Made by a program: the position numbers and the translations under genes | Notes under the pieces: model-generated | What the model saw: only the letters and a program-made list of their open reading frames with translations | Databases searched by the model: none | Told to the model about the DNA's origin: nothing | Assembly: GCF_013030985.1 (NCBI RefSeq) | Contig: NZ_WPYP01000005.1 | Location: forward strand, 62,001 to 126,000 | From: Ruegeria arenilitoris | GTDB taxonomy: Bacteria; Pseudomonadota; Alphaproteobacteria; Rhodobacterales; Rhodobacteraceae | Length of the DNA: 64,000 nt | Direction of reading: 5' to 3' | In this document: one piece after another, positions 16,804 through 25,615 of the stretch | Numbering within the stretch: the first letter of the stretch is position 1 | How the letters are laid out: each line of letters opens with the position of its first letter

Positions 16804-18813
16804 ATGGCCCGAAACGATCACCTTCTGTCCGTGGGAAACGAAGCGCTGACGCCGATGACCTCGGCCATGTCGGCGCTGACGGCGCAGATCGACCAGCTGA
16901 CAGAGGTGGCGGACGCGCGGTCCTCGGCGCGTCTAGCGACGCTCAAGACTCGTATGGAGAATTTCACGGCCAGCGTGACGTTGGTCGGACAGGTCAAGGC
17001 CGGTAAATCCTCGATCGTGAACATTCTGGCCGGGCGTCCTGCCCTGTTGCCCTCGGATGTGAACCCGTGGACCTCGGTGGTGACCACGCTGAATATCAAC
17101 ACCCGCACAGAAGGCGACAAGAAGGCCAAATTCACCTTCTTTGAACAAGAAGAGTGGGACAACCTGATGGTCGGCGGTGGCCGTCTGGGCGAACTGGCCA
17201 ATCGGGCCGGTGCCGATGACGAGATGGAAGACATCCGCCGCCAGATCGGAGAGATGAAGGCCAAGTCCGAAGCGCGCCTTGGCCAGCATTTCGACCTGAT
17301 TCTGGGGCAAAGCCACCAGTATGACTATTTCGACGACGAACTGATCCAGCGCTATGTCTGCCTGGGCGACGACGATGACCCGGATATCAACCCCAAGACC
17401 GGGCGCTTTGCCGATGTCACCAAATCGGCGGAATTGTACATGGACATTCCGCAATACCCGATCTCGCTGAAGCTGTGCGACACGCCTGGCGTCAACGATA
17501 CGTTCATGGTGCGCGAGCAGATCACCCTGCGCAGCCTGCGCGGGTCCGAGGTTTGCGTTGTGGTGCTGGCTGCCAGCCAGGCGCTGACCACCATGGACAT
17601 GGCGCTGATGCGGATCATCGCGCAGTTCGAAAACCGCCAGATCATCCTGTTCGTGAACCGGATCGACGAACTGTCCGACCCGGTCAATCAGGTACCCGAG
17701 ATCCGCGACCGGATTCAGGAAACGCTGAAGCAGAACAGTATCGACACCAACACCAGCGTTGTATTCGGCAGCGCGATCTGGGCCGAGGCCGCCCTGACCG
17801 GAAACCCTGATATCCTGTCGGAGGAGTCACGAGAGGCCCTCAACACCTTCTACCTTGCTGCAGGGTTTGGAGATCAGGCCCCATCGCTTGATAAAATCTG
17901 GGCGCTGTCCGGCTTGCCGGACCTTTTGCTGGCCATGAACGAGCGCATCGCCGACGGTGCAGGCACCCGCCTGCTGGATCGTGTACGCCATCGGGCCCGC
18001 AACATCGCCAGCCAAATTCGTGCCACCGCCGTGGCAAAGAACCTGTCCGAAGGGCAAGGGGTTGTGCGCGATCTGGACGGCGTCGCACCCGAGGAAGCCA
18101 TCACCAAGGTTGCTGCGGAATACGAGAAAAAGGCCGCCGAACTGACGGCCTCTTTGCGCGACAAAGTGCTGGAGCGTCTGAAGTCGGCCGAAGATAACTT
18201 TGTCAAACGCGCCACGGATTCCTTGATTTCGCATCTGGAACTGAATGGCGAGCAAGGCACCTGGCAATATGACCCGGCTGGCCTGCGCACCCTGCAAAAG
18301 GCCGCCTATTTCAGCTTTTCTCGCGCCATGCGCAAAGACGCCGGGGCGCTTTACAGTGCCGCAGCGGCGGATGTCGAAGCGCTGTATCAAAAGCTGCTGG
18401 GCAACCATCTGGGTGAATTCAGCATCGAGGCGCCCATCGTGCCCCGCGTGCCGCCACCATTGGGTATTGGCCGCACCATCGCGCTGGACTTGCAAAGCAC
18501 CTGGTGGCGCCGCTGGTGGCAACGCCGCAAAGGGTTCGAAGCCTACGCCGCTGACTATACGCGCCTGATCGCGTCCGAGGCGAACTCGATCACCAAAGAC
18601 CTTGAGGAAAACCAGATCGCGGCCGTTCTGGAAAATGTTCGGGCTGGTTTGTCCGACTTCCTGCGCGAGCAGAAAGAGACCCTGCTGAACATTTCGGCCT
18701 CGGCCGAGCAGGATCCGAACCAGGCGGCCCTGATGGCGGGCATGACCCCCAAGAAATCGCGCGACGATATCCTGGGTGACATCCTGAAAGATCTTAGTAA
18801 CGAGGCAGCATAA
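16804..18813 (+). CDS. Dynamin-like GTPase A1 (large A-type)
   Basis: This 669-residue dynamin-superfamily GTPase has G1 GQVKAGKS (62-69), a probable G2 threonine in NPWTSVV (90), G3 DTPG (226-229) and G4 NRID (285-288). A roughly 130-residue insertion lies between G2 and G3, and a helical stalk-like region follows to the C-terminus. Residues 567-576 (WWRRWWQRRK) are a strikingly Trp/Arg-rich patch, a plausible membrane-insertion site like the paddle of bacterial dynamin-like proteins. It shares the G1-to-LPSDVNPWT block and other stretches with GTPase A2 at 21950. Bacterial dynamin-like proteins remodel or protect membranes, often as pairs, and here B1 follows after 8 nt. Substrate membrane and function are unknown. 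Confidence 0.9.
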   Translation: MARNDHLLSVGNEALTPMTSAMSALTAQIDQLTEVADARSSARLATLKTRMENFTASVTLVGQVKAGKSSIVNILAGRPALLPSDVNPWTSVVTTLNINTRTEGDKKAKFTFFEQEEWDNLMVGGGRLGELANRAGADDEMEDIRRQIGEMKAKSEARLGQHFDLILGQSHQYDYFDDELIQRYVCLGDDDDPDINPKTGRFADVTKSAELYMDIPQYPISLKLCDTPGVNDTFMVREQITLRSLRGSEVCVVVLAASQALTTMDMALMRIIAQFENRQIILFVNRIDELSDPVNQVPEIRDRIQETLKQNSIDTNTSVVFGSAIWAEAALTGNPDILSEESREALNTFYLAAGFGDQAPSLDKIWALSGLPDLLLAMNERIADGAGTRLLDRVRHRARNIASQIRATAVAKNLSEGQGVVRDLDGVAPEEAITKVAAEYEKKAAELTASLRDKVLERLKSAEDNFVKRATDSLISHLELNGEQGTWQYDPAGLRTLQKAAYFSFSRAMRKDAGALYSAAAADVEALYQKLLGNHLGEFSIEAPIVPRVPPPLGIGRTIALDLQSTWWRRWWQRRKGFEAYAADYTRLIASEANSITKDLEENQIAAVLENVRAGLSDFLREQKETLLNISASAEQDPNQAALMAGMTPKKSRDDILGDILKDLSNEAA

Positions 18814-18821
18814 GTAGCGAC

Positions 18822-20558
18822 ATGGCAAAAGATACACAAACCCGCTTCGTCTCTCCTAAGGCTTGGGAACGCATTGAGCAGTGGTCCCGGCGCAAACCGA
18901 TTTTTGCGTTGATGGGAGAATTCAGTGCCGGGAAATCGACGCTGATGAATTTCCTGTTGCGCTCGCAAGCGCTGCCGACACAGGTCACTGCAACGCAGCT
19001 GCCGCCGGTCTGGTTCAGCTGGGGCAAGAAATCGGCCTATGTGCAACGTCACGACGGGACACGCGAGAACATCACTCTGGATCAGCTGGAATCCGTCGGT
19101 GTCAACGACGCCCAGTTTGTGCGCATCTTCCTTGAAGCCGACATTCTGGAAGCGGTGGACCTGATCGACACCCCCGGCATCTCTGACCCGAAAATTTCAA
19201 ACGATGTCTGGCGCCGTGCGGTTGGGCAGGCCAATGGGGTTTTGTGGTGCACCCATGCCACTCAGGCTTGGCGCGAAACCGAACGGGCGACTTGGGTGTC
19301 TCTGCCGGAACGGCTGCAGCACAACTCTCTGCTGCTGGTAACCCGCGCCGATGTGCTGGGTCCGAAAGACCGCCAAAAGGTGCTGCGCCGGGTCAACCGC
19401 GAAGCGGGCCACCTGTTCAATCGGTCGATCTTGTTCTCGGCCCGTGACGCAATCACTGCCCGGGACAAAAGTGGCGATGCCGAACAGTGGGCGCGCAGTG
19501 GCGGCGGCAAGATGGTCGATAGCTTCCTTCAGATCACTGAACAGATCATGGACGACCGCGCCGACATGCTGACGCGCTATCAGATCGACAACGGTTTGGC
19601 CGGGAACGCACCCATTCAGCCGGTCCGTCCAAAGCGAATGGTGGAACAGACCGACGAACCGGCCCCGTTGAAACTGGTAAACCCCGTTCCCGCGGCCACC
19701 AAGGAAGATGAGGTTGTCACCAGCTTTCCCGTCCGCCCGGCCCGTGTCGAGCGTCGCGCCGAGGATACCGGCCGCGAAGAACGAATTGACGCGGCTGAGG
19801 CCGAGCGTTTGCGCGCTGAGATGGGAACCGAAACACCGGTGTCCGAGCCGCAACCGGACACCGAAGGCGACGATCTGCGCGCCTTTTTCCGGGACACGGA
19901 AAGCAACAGTCTGAACCTTGCAGAGTTCAAGGAAACATCGGCAGACGAAGACACGTTTGACCTGCTGGATGATAGTGAGCTGGATGAAGAGGATGACAAT
20001 ATCCTGGCCGCTGACACGCAGGCAGAAACACCGGAAGAGCCTGCTCGCGACTCATCGGACCCGATCCTGGAAACGCTGGAAGGCAAGCTGGCGGATACGC
20101 CCGAACAGGATCAGGTATCGGTCGAAGAGCCCGAGGAAAAACGTTCCGAAATTTCGGTGTCGTCAATCGCCGCCTTGCTGGCCGAGCAGTCGAATGGCGC
20201 CGAGGACGAATACGAACCGGAGCCCGAATCCAGCGGCCTCGTGAACATGCAGGTCGTGTCCATGTCAAACGGCACCACCGCAGAGGAGACTGCCCCGTCG
20301 GACAACAAGGGCGAACAACAGGAAGGCTTGCTGACTGTTGCAGAAGGCGCACCCCTGAGCGCGGCATCCATGTGGCGTGACGTTACTGCGGATGAGGATT
20401 TGCCGAACGATGTCGAAGGCATGAAAAAAGTGTTCGGGGCGTTTCTCGAGGAATTCGACCAGATCGCAGCCGAACATTTCGCGCGCCACGCCAAGGGCGG
20501 GGTTGGCCCTGTTCCGAACGCAACAGAAAACGGCGGGGCAGAGTTCCGTGTTTTATAA
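18822..20558 (+). CDS. Dynamin-like GTPase B1 with long acidic tail
   Basis: The protein has 578 residues. The GTPase domain fills about residues 25-250, with G1 GEFSAGKS (32-39), G3 DTPG (116-119) and G4 TRAD (174-177), where Thr replaces the usual Asn. A WCTHATQAWRETER segment (142-155) has a near-identical counterpart in B2 at 23989, which marks the two as paralogues. From about residue 270 to 520 the chain is acidic, low in complexity and probably disordered. The last 55 residues (around DVEGMKKVFGAFLEEFDQIA) look folded and amphipathic. It has no dynamin stalk of normal size, so it may act as a short partner of A1. Its gene follows A1 after 8 nt. Confidence 0.87.
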   Translation: MAKDTQTRFVSPKAWERIEQWSRRKPIFALMGEFSAGKSTLMNFLLRSQALPTQVTATQLPPVWFSWGKKSAYVQRHDGTRENITLDQLESVGVNDAQFVRIFLEADILEAVDLIDTPGISDPKISNDVWRRAVGQANGVLWCTHATQAWRETERATWVSLPERLQHNSLLLVTRADVLGPKDRQKVLRRVNREAGHLFNRSILFSARDAITARDKSGDAEQWARSGGGKMVDSFLQITEQIMDDRADMLTRYQIDNGLAGNAPIQPVRPKRMVEQTDEPAPLKLVNPVPAATKEDEVVTSFPVRPARVERRAEDTGREERIDAAEAERLRAEMGTETPVSEPQPDTEGDDLRAFFRDTESNSLNLAEFKETSADEDTFDLLDDSELDEEDDNILAADTQAETPEEPARDSSDPILETLEGKLADTPEQDQVSVEEPEEKRSEISVSSIAALLAEQSNGAEDEYEPEPESSGLVNMQVVSMSNGTTAEETAPSDNKGEQQEGLLTVAEGAPLSAASMWRDVTADEDLPNDVEGMKKVFGAFLEEFDQIAAEHFARHAKGGVGPVPNATENGGAEFRVL

Positions 20559-20580
20559 CCAGAATGTCAGGTAGCAAGCG

Positions 20581-20982
20581 ATGACGATCGAAGCCGCACT
20601 GAACACCGCAATGGAAACCATACCCGACTGTATTGCAGCCGGGTATGTCGATATGGAAACGGGGATGTTGCTTGGGACCAACACCCTGGATTCAGACAGC
20701 GCGGACGTTCTGGACAGTCTTGCCCTTGCCGTGGCTAACCTGTTTCAGGGGCGCGGCGTCAAAGCCTTTGAGGACTTGCTGCGTGCGGCTGGGGTTGAAG
20801 AGACCGACAATCCGGGATTCGGGGAAATCGCGGTGTTTTCGAATGACCGGCTCAATATTTTTCTGCGGACCCGGGAATATCCCGATCATGTGGTCTGCTA
20901 CATCTGTCGCAGCAGCGCCAATGTCGGGTTGGCGCTGACGAAATCACATCTCAGCCTGGGGCCCGTCGCGGCCGCAGTCTAG
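20581..20982 (+). CDS. Roadblock/LC7-like small protein
   Basis: The 133-residue protein fits a Roadblock/LC7 (MglB-like) pattern by eye. An N-terminal helix is followed by two strands (DCIAAGYVDMETGMLLG), a long helix (DVLDSLALAVANLFQG), three strands (EIAVFSNDRLNIFLRTR, HVVCYICRS) and a C-terminal part beginning NVGLALTKSHL. Roadblock proteins dimerise and bind small or septal GTPases as regulators; MglB is the GAP of MglA. Its place directly after GTPase B1 and before the A2-B2 pair supports a regulator role. The fold call is from pattern reading and is the less certain part. It has no signal peptide. Confidence 0.6.
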   Translation: MTIEAALNTAMETIPDCIAAGYVDMETGMLLGTNTLDSDSADVLDSLALAVANLFQGRGVKAFEDLLRAAGVEETDNPGFGEIAVFSNDRLNIFLRTREYPDHVVCYICRSSANVGLALTKSHLSLGPVAAAV

Positions 20983-21006
20983 ACCGGACCAGAGGGGGGT
21001 CACGGC

Positions 21007-21882
21007 ATGATGGATACAGACATTCTCGAGATGCTCGACGACATCGGGCGCTCGTCTGTGGCGCGCCTGAACCCGGCGGTCACGGTTCCGGGGGAAACTG
21101 CCCGGATTCGGCGCGAAAAGGTTCTGGGCACCATTCGCGGCACCATTCTGCCGCGCCGGTTGGAATTCACCGCCGCCAATGGCGACTGCCTTGCGATCGA
21201 GGTCAACAGCTCCCGGATCACGGATGTGTTTCGTGTTCAGTCCGGCATCGCCCCGGATTTCGAAACCGAATCCCGCGAGGAGCTGGCTAACAAACTGGCG
21301 AAACTGGTGACCGACATTGCGGCGGCCCCTGCTCCGTTGGAGCTTATCTCTCTGCAGCCTGACACAGCGCTCGAGGCCGACGATGTGGGCATCACCTTCA
21401 GCGAGATCGAGAGCGCCTGCGAGAAAATCGAACTGCCTGCCGAGCCTATGATCGCCATCGTCCCGGATGAGCCCGAGCTCGACGACACTGCACCCACCGA
21501 GGAATCAGCGGCGGAAGACACCAACGGGTCTTTGGCCCAACGGTTCTATGAAGGTTCGGAACGATTTGCCCAAGGCCGGGTTCTGGCCCAAGGCAATGAC
21601 GGGGCATCATTGAGTATGGACGGGACATGTGCCGAGGGAGAAGCTCTGCACCCCGATTCCGATCTGCTGGCCCGTTTCGCCCGCGATCTTGCCGGTTGGG
21701 ATGGCGACACGGCCTCAACGATGGATCACCCGCAGCTGATTGTCATGCGCCCCTCGGGCGGCAAAGGTGCCGGGCTGGCCATCATGAATGATGGTGAGCG
21801 TTTTGCAATCTCTGTCCACGAGGCACGCAAACTGGGTGCCGTTATCAATCTGTGGGCCAGTCTGAAAAGGCCGGGCGGATGA
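21007..21882 (+). CDS. Unknown 291-aa protein between the GTPase pairs
   Basis: I do not recognise this protein. The start is ATG at 21007 (or 21010), preceded by AGAGGGGGG. Two parts are separated by an acidic linker (about residues 150-185, DEPELDDTAPTEESAAEDT). The N-terminal part looks beta-rich (GTIRGTILPRRLEFTAANGD near residue 45). The C-terminal part has a compact alpha/beta look, with QLIVMRPSGGKGAGLAIM and FAISVHEARKLGAVINLW. There are no membrane segments and no catalytic motif I can name. It follows the Roadblock-like gene by 24 nt and precedes GTPase A2, so an adaptor between GTPases and regulators is a guess from position. Confidence 0.75.
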   Translation: MMDTDILEMLDDIGRSSVARLNPAVTVPGETARIRREKVLGTIRGTILPRRLEFTAANGDCLAIEVNSSRITDVFRVQSGIAPDFETESREELANKLAKLVTDIAAAPAPLELISLQPDTALEADDVGITFSEIESACEKIELPAEPMIAIVPDEPELDDTAPTEESAAEDTNGSLAQRFYEGSERFAQGRVLAQGNDGASLSMDGTCAEGEALHPDSDLLARFARDLAGWDGDTASTMDHPQLIVMRPSGGKGAGLAIMNDGERFAISVHEARKLGAVINLWASLKRPGG

Positions 21883-21949
21883 CTGCGCCCCTTTCGTTCA
21901 ATTTTTCGATGAATTCGATCCGTGATTACAAGTTACCAGGGTAAGGTTT

Positions 21950-23992
21950 ATGAGTGAAAATAATCGTCGCGAGTTAATCCGTATTGCCGAAGACATGAAC
22001 GGCATCTCAAATGATGAGACCCGCCAGTTCATCTCGCGCATTGTCAGCGATCTGACAAATCTGAAACCTTCGATTGCCTTTGTCGGGCAGATCAAGGCGG
22101 GCAAGTCCCGTCTGATCAACGGCTTCACCGGTCAGGCCGAATACCTGCCGTCGGACGTGAACCCCTGGACGACGGTGATCACCGACATGCATTTCGGCCA
22201 CCCCACGGGGCGGACCTCGGGGGCCGAGTTCCATTTCTTCGACAACCGCCAGTGGCAGGCTCTGATCGCCGAAGGCGAAGAGCTGCGCAACATGTTCCCC
22301 GACGACGAGGACAGCTATAAGCGCGAAATGATCGAAGAGCAGGTCGAGGCGATGAAGACCCGCGCCAAGCTGCGTTTGGGCGAAAGCTACAAGCACCTGC
22401 TGGGGCAGCATCACGACCTTGACGAACTGACCTCGGACGATCTGGCGCGCTATGTCTGTGCCGGGGATGATCCCACCGAAGCAGGGGAACACGATCCGGG
22501 CTCGGATCGCGGTCTCTACAGCGACATTACCCGCAAGGCCGAGGTCTATTTCGACATCGGCCACTTCCCGTTTCCGCTGACGGTGACGGACACACCCGGC
22601 GTTAACGACCCGCTATTGATCCGCGAAGAAATCTCGCGCCAGTACCTCAAGGAATCCGACTTCTTCGTGGTGGTCCTGTCGGCGCATCAGGCCCTGTCGC
22701 GGGCCGATCTGAAACTGTTCCGCCTGATGCAAGCGCTGGAGCTGGGCCAGATCGTGGTTTTCATCAACCGCGTCGATGAGCTGGGTGGTGGTGCTGAAGA
22801 TGCCGGCAAAGTCCGGGCCGATGTCATGGAAGGCCTGGAAAAGGCCCTTGGAAACTCGGACATCGACGTGTTGATGGGCAGCGCCCAATGGGCGCATTAC
22901 GCCCTGACCGGTGACGAGACCGGCATCAACCATGACGAGGTTCTCGCCTGGCTGCGGGCCCACCCGGCACAGATGAAGCAATATCTGGACGGCGTGGAAG
23001 AGATCAAACAGGGCCCCGGTCCGATCAGCCGCGAAGGCGTGCTGCGCTTTGCCGCAATGATCGCCTCGGGTCTGCCGGACCTGCGCCGCCATGTCACCGG
23101 TGCCCTGACCGAGGGTCCGCGCAACGAACAGCTGCGGATGGCGTGGCAACATCTCAACACCTTCGCGCAAGGCGAGGTCGAGCGCAGCAGGGCCCATCTG
23201 CGCGCCATCGAGGACGAAACGACCCCCGCCACCGAAAACGGGGACGAAAACGACAAGACTCTGACCGAACTGCGGACGCTTGTTGCCGACAAGACCGCCG
23301 GGATCATCCACGACATGGATGACGTTCTGGCCAATCTGCGCGGCGTCATGGACGACACCGTGGCCGAGGCCGTATCGGTCGTGGTGCGGGGGCCGAACGG
23401 GGATTCACCGCTGCTGGCCAAGGGCGGTGAAACCGAGTTGAACTTCACTCCGTTGCGCGACCGTATGCGTGAGCTTGTGCAGGGGGCCACGCAGGTTGTG
23501 CGCCAACGGATGCTGAGCGAACTGTACACGATCGACATGCAAAGCAACGCGGCTCTGCGCGCCCTGCCCGGCTGGCAGGACCCGACGGACAACCGGATGA
23601 ACACCAGTGCCGTACGGTGGTTCCGCCCGGACACCACCGCGCTGACCCGTGGCATTACGGTCGAACTGCGGGTCAACTGGCTGTCGCGACTGATCTCACG
23701 CAAGAGTGTCGTGGCCCGGGCCGAACGCATGATCGTGCAGGAATTCGAGATGATCGGCGATGATCTGGTGGACACCGCGCGCAGCGATTTGCTGGAACGT
23801 CTGAACACGGTTCTGGATCACTATCTGGCCTTGCTGGCCGGGCATCTTGAACATCGCGCCGGAAGCGGCGAAACCAATGAGCGGGCTCAGGCGCAAGCAG
23901 CCTTTGACCACGCCCAGCACATCGCCGAAGAACTGGGCGCCGTCTTTGGCGCGGATGACATCGACAAGAGATTAACAGAGGCTGCGGAATGA
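21950..23992 (+). CDS. Dynamin-like GTPase A2 (large A-type)
   Basis: The 680-residue protein is paralogous to A1. G1 is GQIKAGKS (46-53), the G2 region is LPSDVNPWTTVI (67-78), G3 is DTPG (214-217) and G4 is NRVD (273-276). The same long charged insertion lies between G2 and G3, with an EAMKTRAKLRLGESY helix matching EMKAKSEARLGQHF in A1. The C-terminal half is helical and stalk-like. A VNWLSRLISRK segment near residue 577 takes the place of the Trp-rich patch of A1. Its stop overlaps the start of B2 by 4 nt, so A2 and B2 are probably made in fixed ratio. Membrane binding and GTP-driven assembly are expected from the family, not shown. Confidence 0.9.
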   Translation: MSENNRRELIRIAEDMNGISNDETRQFISRIVSDLTNLKPSIAFVGQIKAGKSRLINGFTGQAEYLPSDVNPWTTVITDMHFGHPTGRTSGAEFHFFDNRQWQALIAEGEELRNMFPDDEDSYKREMIEEQVEAMKTRAKLRLGESYKHLLGQHHDLDELTSDDLARYVCAGDDPTEAGEHDPGSDRGLYSDITRKAEVYFDIGHFPFPLTVTDTPGVNDPLLIREEISRQYLKESDFFVVVLSAHQALSRADLKLFRLMQALELGQIVVFINRVDELGGGAEDAGKVRADVMEGLEKALGNSDIDVLMGSAQWAHYALTGDETGINHDEVLAWLRAHPAQMKQYLDGVEEIKQGPGPISREGVLRFAAMIASGLPDLRRHVTGALTEGPRNEQLRMAWQHLNTFAQGEVERSRAHLRAIEDETTPATENGDENDKTLTELRTLVADKTAGIIHDMDDVLANLRGVMDDTVAEAVSVVVRGPNGDSPLLAKGGETELNFTPLRDRMRELVQGATQVVRQRMLSELYTIDMQSNAALRALPGWQDPTDNRMNTSAVRWFRPDTTALTRGITVELRVNWLSRLISRKSVVARAERMIVQEFEMIGDDLVDTARSDLLERLNTVLDHYLALLAGHLEHRAGSGETNERAQAQAAFDHAQHIAEELGAVFGADDIDKRLTEAAE

Positions 23993-25275
23993 TCGAATTT
24001 CCCGGAACCGAACAGGAAGTAAGACAACTTGAACGCTTTCTGACCGCGACCGAAAACCTGCCGGCCGACACGGCACTGGACGAGATGCGCGAGCGCGCAC
24101 TTGCCCATGCCGGGCGGCTGTCCAACGCGGTCAATATCGGTTTCGCCGGGGAATTCGGGGCTGGCAAATCCAGCCTCGCCAACATGCTGGCCGGGGCGGA
24201 CATTCTGCCTACCGGGCCGCAGCACCTGAAACTGCCATTGGTGATCGTCGCCTATTCCGACACACCGGAAACCACTGTCGGCTGGTGGGACAAAGAGCCC
24301 AAAACCTATTCCGGCATCGCTCTGGAGAAGGCCGCCGAAGATGCGCCTGATTTTATCTCGGTCGGGCTGAACACCCCTGCCTTGCAGGAAATCTCGCTGT
24401 TCGACCTGCCCGGAACCGGGGCGTTGGACGATACGTATAAAGAAACACTCGATCTGCTGAAATTCGTGGACTGCGCAATCTGGTGCACCAATGGTACCAA
24501 CGCATGGCGCGAAACCGAACGACATCTCTGGTCACAAGTTCCGCAGGAACTGCGTGCCAACAGCCTTTTGGCGGTCACCCATGCCGATCTGCCGCCGGTT
24601 CGCGATGCGCTGGATCGGGTTGTGTCACGGCTCAACAAGGAAAAGGGCGATCTGTTCCGCTCGGTCGTGCCAATTGGGACACCGGTGGCCGTGCGCGCCA
24701 TGGCGCAGGAGCCCGAACCTGATTTCGCCCTCTGGGAAAACTGCGGCGGTCAGAACCTGGCCGAACAGGTGCTGCAGATCGCATCCGACCGTCGTCTGGC
24801 CGATCTCGAGGCCGCGCGCACCGATCTGAAACAGGACTTTTTGCCATTTCTTGAGACATTGACCGGCCCCGAGGCCGAGACGCCGCAGCCCGATGCCGTG
24901 TCCGTGCATGCCGCATTGGAATCTGCGTTGCCCCCTCTGGAAAATCCGATCCTCGAGGACTGGTTGGCGGCGATTGCCAGCATCTACGCGGATCTGCGCG
25001 AATCATCCTATATCGAACCTTCGGCCTTCCTGCACTCGTGTCAGGAAATCGTCGAAGATTTCGCCGAGCGTCTTGAGCAAGGCGGAGAAATCGATCCCAA
25101 GGCCGACTGGATACCGGGCGAGTTCGAAAAGGCCACGGACCTGCTGTTGCTGCTGCAATTCGAAAGCGGTGACGCCCCCCTGAAGGACGCGATCAGCATC
25201 CTCGCGCAGCTCAGTGACAACCTGGCCTGGGCGGGCAGCCGGGTGGATTCGGTACAGCCGAAAACCGGGACCTGA
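23989..25275 (+). CDS. Dynamin-like GTPase B2 (short B-type)
   Basis: The 428-residue protein is paralogous to B1. G1 is GEFGAGKS (54-61). G3 is DLPG (139-142), with Leu where Thr is usual. G4 is THAD (197-200). The segment IWCTNGTNAWRETER (154-168) corresponds to WCTHATQAWRETER in B1. Unlike B1 there is no long acidic tail; a helical region of about 180 residues follows the GTPase domain. The ATG overlaps the TGA of A2, giving an A2-B2 unit that mirrors A1-B1. The altered G3 may slow hydrolysis, which is inference. It is the last gene before a 340-bp gap. Confidence 0.87.
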   Translation: MIEFPGTEQEVRQLERFLTATENLPADTALDEMRERALAHAGRLSNAVNIGFAGEFGAGKSSLANMLAGADILPTGPQHLKLPLVIVAYSDTPETTVGWWDKEPKTYSGIALEKAAEDAPDFISVGLNTPALQEISLFDLPGTGALDDTYKETLDLLKFVDCAIWCTNGTNAWRETERHLWSQVPQELRANSLLAVTHADLPPVRDALDRVVSRLNKEKGDLFRSVVPIGTPVAVRAMAQEPEPDFALWENCGGQNLAEQVLQIASDRRLADLEAARTDLKQDFLPFLETLTGPEAETPQPDAVSVHAALESALPPLENPILEDWLAAIASIYADLRESSYIEPSAFLHSCQEIVEDFAERLEQGGEIDPKADWIPGEFEKATDLLLLLQFESGDAPLKDAISILAQLSDNLAWAGSRVDSVQPKTGT

Positions 25276-25615
25276 CAATTTCTCGTTAAAATTGCGCCGT
25301 GACGCGGCGATTCGAGGCCCGTGGAATCGGGTCTCGAACGTATCGACTCCGTTGACCAAGCGGAGACAAAGAGTCGGTCCGTCTGTATTTTGTGCAGAGC
25401 CATTTTCAATATTTAGATGGCCAAATACTCATAACAACAACATGTAGTATTTCCATAAAAACGATCCATAGTGAAGCCATCAGGCGGCCCCAATAAAGTC
25501 AAATTTGAAACGTCTAACCGTCTCAAGTGTCCTGCGGTTGTGTTTGGTTGTGAGTTCGTGGGCAATTTGGCCCAGTTAAGAAAACCGCAAAACGATCAGT
25601 AACGGGCGGAAAGAA
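25276..25615. promoter_or_regulatory. Gap with hairpin between GTPase and kinase genes
   Basis: No gene fits here. A 10-bp stem with one mismatch (25312-25321 with 25328-25337, six-base loop) lies 36 bases after the B2 stop. It lacks a T-run, so it may attenuate or stabilise rather than terminate. The sequence from 25390 to 25560 is AT-rich and is the probable promoter region for the kinase gene, whose ribosome site (GGCGGAAAG) lies just before 25616. The cluster may therefore be two transcripts. Confidence 0.45.
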
